Shown: positions 7,092 to 15,756 of the stretch, one piece after another
Numbering within the stretch: the stretch's first letter is position 1
Layout: every line of letters starts with the position of its first letter
Origin: Bacillota bacterium
Lineage (GTDB): Bacteria; Bacillota; Clostridia; Christensenellales; CAG-138
Assembly (NCBI GenBank): GCA_016286445.1
Contig: JAEESS010000006.1
Span: 1-64,000 of the forward strand
Direction: 5' to 3'
DNA length: 64,000 bases
Notes under the pieces: generated by a model
The model's input: only the letters and a program-made list of their open reading frames with translations
Told to the model about the DNA's origin: nothing
Database searches by the model: none
Program-made: the position numbers and the translations under genes

Positions 7092-8134
7092 TTTGCTTCC
7101 CTCAGCCCGAAGACGAGCAGCACGCCGGAGACTGCGGCAAGCGCGCCGAACAGCACGCTTGATTCCGGGACCGAAACGCCGAGAAAGTACGGCACGACGC
7201 CGAGGAACAGCGCGGCGGTCAAAAGCCCGAAGGCGGTCCCCTTCGCGTCTTTCAGAAGCCTTGCCGAGGCGAACAGCGTCAGCGGCATGGACATATTAAA
7301 TAGGAAGAGCGCGCAAAGCGCCAGCACCGGGCTGAGCGGGAAGAACAGGAAGAGCGCGCAGAGCCCGAGCGACAGGATCGCGGTCGGGATCGGCTTCAGC
7401 CGGTCCGCAGCGAACCCGCCCGCGGTTTTTCCGAGCGCCAGACACAGCACGGGGATCAGTCCGGACCATACCGACGGCAGGTCGGAGAGCAGATCGCCGG
7501 TCGAAAACGCCGCGGTCGTGCTCATGAGCGAGCGCAGCACGACGACGAGAAACAGCAGCGCAAGAAGCCGGAGCCCGCCCTTCGGCGTTTCAAACGACAG
7601 CGGCGCGTTGTGCGAGCCTTCCGAAAACTCCGGTTTTCCGAGCAGCAGGATCGCGCCGCCCAGGCCGAGCAGGATCGCGGGCAGCAGCCACGGCAGGGAA
7701 AGCATCTGCGCCGAAAAGACGCGTCCGAAATACAGCCCGATCGCGCCGGGGGAGACGAACACGCCGAGCGGACCGGCTTTCGTTTCCGAGCCGTTCAGCA
7801 CCTCGATCCCGCCGCCGACGTGGAACGCGCCGTTCCCGAGCCCCGCGACGACCATCGCAAGGATCGGCACGGACCGCAGCCCGAACGCGAGCGCGACGAG
7901 CGCGCAGCCGACCGCGGCAAAGAGCATGTTGCGGTTCAGCCGATCCGCAACAACGCCCATCGGCAGCTGAAAGAGAAACGCGCAGGCGTTGTACAGCACC
8001 ATACCGAGCCAGAGCTTTTCGCCCTGCAGCACGGAAAAGAACAGCGCGGCGCAGCAGAGGTCCACCGCGGCGTGCACGACCGAAAGCAGCGCGGTTTTTC
8101 TGAGGAATATTCGGTTATGAACGACAGCATTCAT
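7088..8134 (-). CDS. major facilitator superfamily transporter
   Basis: A 348-residue, about ten-to-twelve-helix MFS protein. The A-motif after the second helix is MGVVADRLNRN, and a related motif GGFAADRLKP appears before the second half; GAFHVGGGIEVLN resembles the fosmidomycin-resistance-type branch. Substrate is unknown; efflux of a small molecule is the usual role of that branch. It is the first gene of the minus-strand operon, with a promoter about 75 bases upstream and a leader containing a hairpin. The ATG at 8134 has no convincing Shine-Dalgarno sequence, so the start is less certain. Confidence 0.82.
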   Translation of the reverse strand: MNAVVHNRIFLRKTALLSVVHAAVDLCCAALFFSVLQGEKLWLGMVLYNACAFLFQLPMGVVADRLNRNMLFAAVGCALVALAFGLRSVPILAMVVAGLGNGAFHVGGGIEVLNGSETKAGPLGVFVSPGAIGLYFGRVFSAQMLSLPWLLPAILLGLGGAILLLGKPEFSEGSHNAPLSFETPKGGLRLLALLFLVVVLRSLMSTTAAFSTGDLLSDLPSVWSGLIPVLCLALGKTAGGFAADRLKPIPTAILSLGLCALFLFFPLSPVLALCALFLFNMSMPLTLFASARLLKDAKGTAFGLLTAALFLGVVPYFLGVSVPESSVLFGALAAVSGVLLVFGLREAK

Positions 8135-8177
8135 ATAAGCTTATACAACGGAAAAGTGTTTCATCATACGCATGCGG

Positions 8178-8196
8178 CACAAAGGATCCTTGTGCA
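8178..8196 (-). promoter_or_regulatory. leader hairpin upstream of the MFS gene
   Basis: The near-palindrome GCACAAAGGATCCTTGTGC lies between promoter and start codon in the 70-base leader. It has no U-tract, so it is more likely a transcript-stability or translation element, or an operator, than a terminator. Confidence 0.35.
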
Positions 8197-8209
8197 TATC
8201 TACAAATAA

Positions 8210-8238
8210 AGTATAACAAAACGGGCCGTATTCTGCAA
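8210..8238 (-). promoter_or_regulatory. promoter of the MFS/mini-protein/M28 operon
   Basis: On the minus strand TTGCAG (8238-8233), a 17-base spacer ending in TGT, and TATACT (8215-8210). Confidence 0.7.
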
Positions 8239-8296
8239 GTGCTCCCGGAAATTGTATCCGGCGAAGCACAGATTCTTCCAAATTAAGGAGAGATAA

Positions 8297-8325
8297 TTGA
8301 AAAGGAGGCAAATTCGTGATATAAT
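8297..8325 (+). promoter_or_regulatory. promoter of the 8358 membrane protein gene
   Basis: TTGAAA (8297-8302), a 17-base spacer ending in TGA, and TATAAT (8320-8325). It diverges from the MFS operon promoter. Confidence 0.75.
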
Positions 8326-8357
8326 CGCTTTATACCATACAGAAAGGGCAGGCAGGC

Positions 8358-8963
8358 ATGGCTTTTTTTGACAATTTGTTTGGAAAAGGAAAGATGTTTT
8401 CGGACCGCATGCGGTATGTCGATGATTTCACGATCGAAGAATATCAAAATGCACGCGGCAAAACACGCAGAAAAGCGGTTTATATCGGTCAGTGGACCGT
8501 GCTTCAGGAGAAAGGCGGCAAGACCCTTGCAAAGCTGATCGGCACTGCGGTCTTTGCGGCGCTTGCCTCGGCAGCGCTTGTCAACGCTGTGCTTCTCACA
8601 CATATGTTAAGCGGGTACCTGCTTGTGATGATCCCGATTTATATCGCCCTTTTCCCGATGCTGTATCTGATGATGGGCGCATTTTCGCTCCCGTACCGTC
8701 AAAACCCGATGCGCAGGGATCAGTATATGCACGGGATCCAGCGCATGCAGCGCTCGTCTGTTGCGATCATGGTATTTGTCGCTGTCGGGATGGTCGCCGG
8801 TTTTATCGTTCGGATTGTTCAGAAAGATTGGTTGTACCTGAAACAGGACATTTGGTTTTTGATCGGATGCTTTATGTCCGTTGCGTTCTGCGCAGGCGTT
8901 CTGTTCCTGCTTGGGAGAATCGATACGCGCGAATGCCCGAACAATGCCTATAAAAATCCATAA
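8358..8963 (+). CDS. hypothetical membrane protein
   Basis: A 201-residue protein. An N-terminal soluble part (1-50, MAFFDNLFGKGKMFSDRMRYVDDFTIEEYQ) precedes about four membrane helices (56-80, 86-110, 134-155, 164-187). Weakly hydrophilic GIQRMQRSS joins the two helix pairs. It has its own promoter and is transcribed alone, just upstream of the opp promoter. I recognise no family. Its A+T content is visibly higher than that of the flanking operons. Confidence 0.65.
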   Translation: MAFFDNLFGKGKMFSDRMRYVDDFTIEEYQNARGKTRRKAVYIGQWTVLQEKGGKTLAKLIGTAVFAALASAALVNAVLLTHMLSGYLLVMIPIYIALFPMLYLMMGAFSLPYRQNPMRRDQYMHGIQRMQRSSVAIMVFVAVGMVAGFIVRIVQKDWLYLKQDIWFLIGCFMSVAFCAGVLFLLGRIDTRECPNNAYKNP

Positions 8964-9101
8964 ATGTCGATGCTGTCTGACAAAAACCAATGCGCTAAAA
9001 GAAGAATGTACAACAGGAAAACGGCATGAAAACGGACTATTTTGGCATGTTGTTGTATAGAATGAAGCAATGGAATTCTTTTGATATTTTTTCGTAAAAC
9101 C

Positions 9102-9130
9102 TTGACAATAATGTAAACACTTTGTATAAT
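9102..9130 (+). promoter_or_regulatory. strong promoter of the opp operon
   Basis: TTGACA (9102-9107), exactly 17 bases, then TATAAT (9125-9130), a perfect consensus match. The leader to oppA is about 80 bases. No riboswitch fold was evident in it. Confidence 0.88.
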
Positions 9131-9215
9131 GGGTGCGTAATGTAGAGGCACGGGTATTTATACATTCAGTATTAATACATAACCACTGCATCAAAACAAA
9201 TAGGAGGAAAACAAA

Positions 9216-11516
9216 ATGAAGAAACTGACAGCATTGTTGCTCGCACTGCTCATGGTTCTCGCGTTCGCAGCGTGCAAGACGCCGACGACGCCCGAAGAAC
9301 CCGGCACGGAAGCGACGACAGCGCCGGAACCTGTCGATGAGCCGACTCCGGAACCTGTAGTTGAACCTGAGAAGGTTGTGTCCCCCGAGGACATCAAAGA
9401 GCAGGCGGAGTTTGACGTCATGACGCTCGGTAATTTTGAGTACGGCAAAGATTACTCCTCTCTGTACGATCAGTACGGCAAGGGCATCACGCTTGATGAC
9501 GTTACCGAAGATGACGAAGGCAATGCTTATATCACCGTTGACGGTGAGGAGCATCAGCTCGGCCTCGACTTCCTGACGATGGCGATGGTTTACAACACCA
9601 CGCCGACCGCAAAGTATCCGACTGAGGAAGATGCTTATGCGGCATGGTGGAGAATGTACATCACCCGTTGGAACTACCTGCTCCCCGAAGTCCCGCTGTA
9701 CAGCAACGAGTACTACGATCTGTACAATGCACAGATCAAGGGCGTTCAGGAACATCCGACCAACCCGTTCTGGAGCCCCACGAACGCGCTGATCGATTGG
9801 ACCTCCGATAAGGAAGACCACTCCATCATCATCGGCAACTCGACCGAGCTTTCCGGTCAGTTCCGTTATGCAACGTTCGGCAAGTCCAGCCCGGCAGCGT
9901 CCGATAACGACATCGAAGCTCTGACCACCGGTCTCGAGACCGTCGTCAGCAACAAAGAGGGCGGTTATCAGTGGAACGACACCGTTGTTGATTCTCACGA
10001 AGAGAAGATCAACGAGGACGGTACCCTGACCTTCACGATCAAGATCAAGGAAGACCTGCTCTTCTCCGACGGCAGCCCCATCACCGCGAAGGATTACCTC
10101 GCATTCCCGATGGCGTTCGCAACTCCTGTTGCAACCGAAGCGAGCGGCAGACAGGTCAGCTACCGTACCACGGTTGGCTGGCAGGGCGCATATGAGAAGT
10201 ACACCGGTCCGAACAGCGAAGAAGGCACGAAGGAATTCTCCGGTCTCCATCTGATCGACGACTACACCTTTGCAGTCACCGTTCCGGAAGACTATGCGAA
10301 CTACTTCTACAAGATCATCTACGGCGCGTTCAGCCCGTTCTATGCGGCGGCTGTTCTCGGCGAAGGCGTTGAAATCAAGGACGACGGCAATGGCTGCTAC
10401 CTCTCCGATGAGTTCTATGCAAAGGACGCGGAAGGCAAGTATGTCCAGGCAGCTGCAATCAAAAAGCTCTGCACGGATACCTCTGCTGAAAACTATGCTG
10501 CATATCCGTGGTCCGGCCCCTATGTGGTCGAATCCTTCGACAACACCGATGCTTCTGCAGTTCTCGTAAAGAACGAGTACTTCAAGGGCAACTATGAAGG
10601 CGTCAAGCCGGGCATCGAAAAGATCATCTACAAGAGGGTCGTTGCTGCAACCCAGCTCGAAGACTTCAAGGCAGGCGGTCTTGACGTTATCGCGGCAATC
10701 ACCGGCGGTGCACCGACCGACGAAGCTCTGAAGCTCGCTGACGGTTCTGACGGCAAGTATGTTTACACGCACTACAGCCGTGCAGGTTACGGCAAGCTCG
10801 GTTTCCGTGCTGACTACGGTCCTGCTCAGTTCCGTTCCGTCCGTGCGGCGATCGCACTCTGCATGGATCGTGCACAGTTCGCGAAGGACTTCACCGGCGG
10901 CTACGGCGGCGTTGTTGACGGTCCGTACTACACCGGTTCCTGGATGTACAAAGCGGCAGTTGCGCAGGGCATGATCCTCGACAGCTACGCGACCAGCGCA
11001 GATGCGGCGATCGAAGTCCTCGAAGAGGATGGCTGGATCTATGATGCAGAAGGCAAGCCGTACTCCGGCGAAGGTCCGCGCTACAAGGCGATCCCGGCTG
11101 ACAAGATCAACGATAACGATAAGATCTATCAGTCCAAGGACGGCACCTACAAGACCGTTGAAGTCAATGGCGTCTATCTGATGCCGCTCGTCATCAACTG
11201 GTTCGGCACCGCTGACAACGAGTTCACCGATCTGCTCCAGACCGGCTTCCGTGAGAATGACAACGTCAAGGCAGCGGGCATGATCGTTTACAACCAGATC
11301 GGCGACTTCGGTCCGATGCTCGACGAACTCTATCAGGCAGCTGTTTACGGCTTCTATGCGGGCACCCCGATGTACTGCGCATTCAACTTCGCAACCGGCT
11401 TCAACAGCGCGGCTTACGATTTCGCGTTCAACATGACGATCGATCCTTCGATGTATGACGACTATTCTCAGTACTACATCAAGGATGCAGCAGACATCCT
11501 CTGGCTCAATAAGTAA
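9216..11516 (+). CDS. oppA: oligopeptide ABC transporter substrate-binding lipoprotein (SBP family 5)
   Basis: A 766-residue family-5 solute-binding protein. It starts with a lipoprotein signal (MKKLTALLLALLMVLAFAAC, lipobox AFAAC), then a Thr/Glu/Pro-rich tether (residues 22-60) and the binding fold. Recognisable SBP5 stretches include LTFTIKIKEDLLFSDGSPITAKD and FRSVRAAIALCMDRAQFAKD. It is longer than typical OppA (about 550 residues), with extra sequence near the N-terminus (YGKDYSSLYDQYGK region). It binds extracellular peptides and delivers them to the permease. Codon use is strongly biased, and it has a consensus promoter and a terminator-like hairpin after it, fitting much higher expression than the rest of the operon. 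Confidence 0.93.
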   Translation: MKKLTALLLALLMVLAFAACKTPTTPEEPGTEATTAPEPVDEPTPEPVVEPEKVVSPEDIKEQAEFDVMTLGNFEYGKDYSSLYDQYGKGITLDDVTEDDEGNAYITVDGEEHQLGLDFLTMAMVYNTTPTAKYPTEEDAYAAWWRMYITRWNYLLPEVPLYSNEYYDLYNAQIKGVQEHPTNPFWSPTNALIDWTSDKEDHSIIIGNSTELSGQFRYATFGKSSPAASDNDIEALTTGLETVVSNKEGGYQWNDTVVDSHEEKINEDGTLTFTIKIKEDLLFSDGSPITAKDYLAFPMAFATPVATEASGRQVSYRTTVGWQGAYEKYTGPNSEEGTKEFSGLHLIDDYTFAVTVPEDYANYFYKIIYGAFSPFYAAAVLGEGVEIKDDGNGCYLSDEFYAKDAEGKYVQAAAIKKLCTDTSAENYAAYPWSGPYVVESFDNTDASAVLVKNEYFKGNYEGVKPGIEKIIYKRVVAATQLEDFKAGGLDVIAAITGGAPTDEALKLADGSDGKYVYTHYSRAGYGKLGFRADYGPAQFRSVRAAIALCMDRAQFAKDFTGGYGGVVDGPYYTGSWMYKAAVAQGMILDSYATSADAAIEVLEEDGWIYDAEGKPYSGEGPRYKAIPADKINDNDKIYQSKDGTYKTVEVNGVYLMPLVINWFGTADNEFTDLLQTGFRENDNVKAAGMIVYNQIGDFGPMLDELYQAAVYGFYAGTPMYCAFNFATGFNSAAYDFAFNMTIDPSMYDDYSQYYIKDAADILWLNK

Positions 11517-11550
11517 TTTCGCAGAATTGCGGGAAAACAAATGACTCACC

Positions 11551-11589
11551 GCATCCGGCGGCGGCTACGCCGCCGGATGCAATTTTTTT
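11551..11589 (+). terminator. hairpin between oppA and oppB
   Basis: GCATCCGGCGGCG and CGCCGCCGGATGC form a 13-bp stem with a four-base loop, followed by AATTTTTTT. No good new promoter follows, so it probably acts as a partial terminator or 3' stabiliser that makes oppA mRNA more abundant than the membrane-component mRNA. Confidence 0.85.
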
Positions 11590-11692
11590 CCACTTACGCC
11601 AACAAATTTCGGAAAGCGACAAGAAAGTTGTCGATTCAATCGATAATTACTTGTTTTAATAAATCCAAGCTTCAAGATTAAAGGAGTATCCC

Positions 11693-12733
11693 ATGGGAAG
11701 ATACATTCTAAAGAGATTGGTGTACATGGTCTTCGTATTCTTTCTTCTGACCTTTATTCTGTTTATTCTTTATCAGATGATGCCCGCAAACCGTGCCTAT
11801 ACGGATGCGAGAAACGAAATCCAAACGATGAAGAACCTGACGGAAGAAGAAAAGAAGACAAAATTCGATGAGCTGTATCTGAATTACCAGCGGAAATACG
11901 GAACGGATACCGACAACAAGCTTGTTCTGTATCTGCGTTGGCTCGGTCTTTATCCGTATTACAATGGCGAACTAAAGGGTATTTTTGAGGGGAATTTCGG
12001 TTTTTCATACGACTATAATAAACCGGTCATAGAAGTTGTACCGACGCATATGCGGAACTCGTTTATTATAGGCCTCATAACTGAAATCGCAGTTTTGGGC
12101 GTTACGATCCCGCTGGGCATTAAGTGCGCCGTAAAGAAAGGAAGCCGGTTTGACCGGTTTACACAGTTCTTTACGCTGATCGGTTTCTCAACGCCAAGCT
12201 TCATTATTTACATCGTATTCATCGTATTCTTCTGTTCGATCCTGCATTGGTTCCCGGTCAGCGGCATGCAGACGCCGGGTAATCCATATACGGGATTCCG
12301 GAAGGTTCTGGACGTTCTGCACCATGTCGCGCTGCCGACGATCTGTTTGACGTTCGGTTCTCTGGCGACCATCACTCGTATCTGCCGTGCTTCCATGATC
12401 GACGCGCTGAGCCTTGACTGCATCCGCACCGCGCGTGCGAAGGGCTTGACCGAGAAGACGGTTATCTACAGTCATGCATGGCGCAACGCGCTTGTTCCGA
12501 TGGTTGCTATCATCGTCGGCGGTTTCTTTGGAACGATTGGCGGCGCAATGATCCTTGAGCAGATGTTCGGTTTCAAGGGCATGGGCTTTTTGTTCCTGAA
12601 CGCAACCAGAACAGCGGACTATGATATGATCATGTTCCTGGAGGTTATCTACACCTTCATCGGACTGTTCTCGAACCTCGTCATCGACCTTACATACGGT
12701 CTGGTCGATCCGCGTGTCCGCATCAGCAAGTAA
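11693..12733 (+). CDS. oppB: oligopeptide ABC transporter permease, OppB type
   Basis: A 346-residue binding-protein-dependent permease. Helix 1 (residues 8-28) is followed by an extracytoplasmic loop (30-110) longer than usual, with a charged helix MKNLTEEEKKTKFDELYLNYQRK. The BPD_transp_1 core contains the EAA loop as CIRTARAKGLTEKTVIYSHAWRNALVP near residue 240. The end VDLTYGLVDPRVR is the classic DppB/OppB terminus. With the OppC homologue it forms the membrane channel. AAAGGAGTATCCC precedes the start. Confidence 0.95.
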   Translation: MGRYILKRLVYMVFVFFLLTFILFILYQMMPANRAYTDARNEIQTMKNLTEEEKKTKFDELYLNYQRKYGTDTDNKLVLYLRWLGLYPYYNGELKGIFEGNFGFSYDYNKPVIEVVPTHMRNSFIIGLITEIAVLGVTIPLGIKCAVKKGSRFDRFTQFFTLIGFSTPSFIIYIVFIVFFCSILHWFPVSGMQTPGNPYTGFRKVLDVLHHVALPTICLTFGSLATITRICRASMIDALSLDCIRTARAKGLTEKTVIYSHAWRNALVPMVAIIVGGFFGTIGGAMILEQMFGFKGMGFLFLNATRTADYDMIMFLEVIYTFIGLFSNLVIDLTYGLVDPRVRISK

Positions 12734-12745
12734 GGAGGGAGCAAC

Positions 12746-14725
12746 ATGGAAAAGAAAAAGAAAGAAAACATCTTCCGGAAACTCCTTCGTTGGTTCGTAC
12801 GCGGCTTCTTCGGTCTGAAATTCGAGGAAAAGTGGTTCGGCAAGAGGGAAAAGGAACAGAAAGAAATCGTTTATAAGAACGGCGTTCCCGATGATTCGGA
12901 GCTGATCGTCAGCCCCGGCCGTCAGGTTTTCAACCGCTTCATGGAGCGCAAGTTTGCGGTGTTTTCTGTCATCGTGGTTCTGATCATGTTTGCGATCGTG
13001 TTCATCGCGCCTCACTTCATGACGAAGTACTATGATGCGTTCACCGAAACGACGCAGAAGGACCTCCCGCCGACGATGGCGTTCATGAAGGTCCCGAAGG
13101 AGCTGAAGAACAACATCAAGATGATCGACAGCTACGGTCCGTTCTCGGTCGGTCTTTCGAAAGACGGCGAAGTCTTCCTCTGGGGTATCGAAAGAATCGG
13201 CGCTTCCGGTGAAACCATGGCGATCCCGGACGAAGTCAAGAATGCGAAGATCGCATACGTTGCCGCAGGTCAGGACCACGCGATCGCGATCGGCGAAGAC
13301 GGCAAGTTCTACGGCTGGGGCAGCAACCGTTTCGGCCAGTTTGACGTTAACGAGAAGATCCTGAACAATCCGAACCTTGAGCCGGTTCCGGATGTGGTTC
13401 TGAAGGGCGAGGTCGACGTCAGCCACATCAAGAAGGTAGCTTGCGGTTATCAGGCAAGCGCGATCCTGATGGACGACGGTACGCTCTATATCTGGGGCAA
13501 CAAACAGGCGTACTCCAACATGGAGAAGTTCATCGGAAAGGACAATATCCAGGATATCGACTTTACGCTGAACTACGTCGTCGGTCTTACCGACACGCAG
13601 TCGAGTATCTTTACCGGAACGAAGGGTCTGTACGACAAAGTTCGCAGCACGATCACATCCGGCAAAGCGGTCAAGATCAAGGAATTCCTCAACGGAAGAA
13701 AGATCACCGAGATCCGTTCCACGACGACCAATATCTGTCTGCTTCTGGACGACGGCAGCATCGCGCTGACCGGCGACTTCCAGGTCGACAGCGTCGAGAT
13801 CCCGACGCTGCAGGAAGGCGAATACATCATCGATATTGAAGCGGGCACATACCACTACACCGCGCTCAGCAATCTCGGACATGTCTATTCGTTTGGCGGC
13901 GACCATTACCGTCAGGCGGAAGCACCGGTAGTGGACGGCGCAAAGAAGATCTTTGCCGGCGCGTTCCAGAGCTATGCGGTGGACGGAGAAGGCAAGCTGC
14001 TCGAAAAGTGGGGTCTTAAGGGGTATCTGTTCGGTACCGATGACCGTGGCGCGAACATCGCAGAGCGCGTGATCGCCGGCGGACGCATCACGATGACGGT
14101 CGGCGCGGTCGCCGTTATCATCGAAATCGTCATCGGCGTTTCGATCGGTCTGATGGCGGGCTTCCTCGGCGGCTGGGTCGACATCTTCCTCATGCGTGTG
14201 GCGGAGGTCTTCAGTTCGATCCCGCTGTATCCGTTCATGTTGATCCTGAGCTCCCTGCTTGCGCAGGTCTCGATGACGACAGACCAGAGATTGTACATGG
14301 TCATGGTTATCCTCGGCATCCTCGGCTGGCCCTTATTCGCGAACATCACGCGTGCGCAGGTTCTGGTCGCCCGCGAATCCGAGTATGTCACCGCGGCAAA
14401 GGCAATGGGCGTCAAGGGATCGAGAATCGCGTTCAAACACATCCTGCCGAACATCATCTCGGTTATCCTCGTCAACATGACGCTGAGCTTCGCGGCTTCC
14501 ATGCAGACGGAGACGTCGCTGTCCTTCCTCGGTTTCGGCGTCAACTATCCGCAGCCGAGCTGGGGCAACATGCTCTCCCGTGCAAGTAACGCAACCGCGG
14601 CAATCAACTTCTGGTGGCAGTGGGTGTTCACCTCTGCGATCCTCGTTTTCACGACGATCTGTATCAACACCATCGGCGACACGCTGCGCGACGTTATGGA
14701 CCCGAAGTCCACAAATGATAAGTAA
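12746..14725 (+). CDS. oppC: oligopeptide ABC transporter permease, OppC type, with RCC1-like beta-propeller insertion
   Basis: 659 residues, about twice the normal OppC length (near 300). Residues 1-70 are cytoplasmic and basic; helix 1 is 71-91. Residues about 122-425 consist of RCC1-like repeats such as DSYGPFSVGLSKDGEVFLWG, AAGQDHAIAIGEDGKFYGWG, ACGYQASAILMDDGTLYIWG, TTNICLLLDDGSIALTG and AGTYHYTALSNLGHVYSFGG. The OppC core then resumes with FGTDDRGANIAERVIAGGR (normally GTDxxGRD) and the EAA loop EYVTAAKAMGVKGSRIAFKHILPN. The insertion sits in the first extracytoplasmic loop, where the propeller would face OppA. The frame is intact with uniform codon use, so this is a real fusion. Overlap and spacing place it in the opp operon. 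Confidence 0.93.
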   Translation: MEKKKKENIFRKLLRWFVRGFFGLKFEEKWFGKREKEQKEIVYKNGVPDDSELIVSPGRQVFNRFMERKFAVFSVIVVLIMFAIVFIAPHFMTKYYDAFTETTQKDLPPTMAFMKVPKELKNNIKMIDSYGPFSVGLSKDGEVFLWGIERIGASGETMAIPDEVKNAKIAYVAAGQDHAIAIGEDGKFYGWGSNRFGQFDVNEKILNNPNLEPVPDVVLKGEVDVSHIKKVACGYQASAILMDDGTLYIWGNKQAYSNMEKFIGKDNIQDIDFTLNYVVGLTDTQSSIFTGTKGLYDKVRSTITSGKAVKIKEFLNGRKITEIRSTTTNICLLLDDGSIALTGDFQVDSVEIPTLQEGEYIIDIEAGTYHYTALSNLGHVYSFGGDHYRQAEAPVVDGAKKIFAGAFQSYAVDGEGKLLEKWGLKGYLFGTDDRGANIAERVIAGGRITMTVGAVAVIIEIVIGVSIGLMAGFLGGWVDIFLMRVAEVFSSIPLYPFMLILSSLLAQVSMTTDQRLYMVMVILGILGWPLFANITRAQVLVARESEYVTAAKAMGVKGSRIAFKHILPNIISVILVNMTLSFAASMQTETSLSFLGFGVNYPQPSWGNMLSRASNATAAINFWWQWVFTSAILVFTTICINTIGDTLRDVMDPKSTNDK

Positions 14726-14739
14726 AGGAGGAAAAAGCT

Positions 14740-15756
14740 ATGCCTTTGTTGGAAGTTAAACATCTTCACACCTTCTTTACGACAAAGAAAGGTATTGTCA
14801 AGGCGGTCAACGACGTTTCCTACGAACTGGATTCCGGTAAGACCATCGGTATCGTCGGCGAATCCGGTTCCGGCAAGTCCGTTTCCGCTATGAGCATTCT
14901 GCAGCTTCTGGACGGCAATGGTTATATTGAAAGCGGCGAGATCCTTCTGGAGGGCAAAGACCTCACGAAGTTCACGCTGAAGCAGATGTACAACGTCCGC
15001 GGCAACGATATCTCCGTCATCTTCCAGGAGCCGATGACGTCCCTGAACCCTGTCTTTTCGGTCGACAGACAGCTGTCCGAGCCGTTCATGATTCACCAGG
15101 GCATGGACAAAAAGGAAGCGCACCAGCACGCGCTTCAGATGCTGTACGACGTACAGATCCCGAATCCGGAAGTCGTCATTAAGCAGTATCCGCACCAGCT
15201 CTCCGGCGGTATGCGTCAGCGCGTCATGATCGCTATGGCGCTTGCCTGTAAGCCCAAGATCCTGATCGCAGACGAGCCGACGACGGCTCTGGACGTTACG
15301 ATCCAGGCGCAGATCCTGAAGCTGATGAACGATCTGAAGCAGTCGACCGGTACGGCGATCATATTCATCACGCATGACCTTGGCGTTATCAATGAAATGG
15401 CGGACGATGTTGCGGTCATGTACTGCGGACAGGTCGTTGAGCATGCGCCCGTCGACGTCATCTTCCAAGGCAACGGCGAATACAGCCATCCGTATACGGA
15501 AGGTTTGATGATGTCCATTCCGCGTCTTGAAAATGACAGCGACCATCTTGACCCGATCCCCGGTGTCGTTCCGCATCCGCTGGCACTGCCGAAGGGATGC
15601 AAATTCGGACCGCGCTGCAAGTACTGCACACAGAAATGCATCGAAGAAGAACCGGAGCTTATGGATGTAAGCGACAATCAGAAGATCAGATGCTTCTATC
15701 CTAATAAGGAGGAACGGACCAGTGTCGAACACCAAAAAATTACTGTCAATCACTAA
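14740..15756 (+). CDS. oppD: oligopeptide ABC transporter ATP-binding protein, OppD type
   Basis: A 338-residue ATPase with Walker A GESGSGKS (about 47-54), Q-loop VIFQEPMTSLNP, signature LSGGMRQRVMIAMAL, Walker B ILIADEPTTALDV and switch His in FITHDLGV. The C-terminal oligopeptide_HPY domain has the cysteine cluster CKFGPRCKYCTQKCIEEEP, which in this family can hold an iron-sulfur cluster. Normal length, unlike its partner OppF. The gene end overlaps the start of oppF by 35 bases. Confidence 0.95.
   Translation: MPLLEVKHLHTFFTTKKGIVKAVNDVSYELDSGKTIGIVGESGSGKSVSAMSILQLLDGNGYIESGEILLEGKDLTKFTLKQMYNVRGNDISVIFQEPMTSLNPVFSVDRQLSEPFMIHQGMDKKEAHQHALQMLYDVQIPNPEVVIKQYPHQLSGGMRQRVMIAMALACKPKILIADEPTTALDVTIQAQILKLMNDLKQSTGTAIIFITHDLGVINEMADDVAVMYCGQVVEHAPVDVIFQGNGEYSHPYTEGLMMSIPRLENDSDHLDPIPGVVPHPLALPKGCKFGPRCKYCTQKCIEEEPELMDVSDNQKIRCFYPNKEERTSVEHQKITVNH

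Noticed and set aside
8607-11549. 980-residue minus-strand ORF
   Set aside because: It is antisense to oppA across its strongly codon-biased frame, has no family-like motif or ribosome site and runs through two promoters; it is a G+C-driven shadow.
12188-13906. 572-residue minus-strand ORF
   Set aside because: Antisense to oppB/oppC; no recognisable domain and no start signals.
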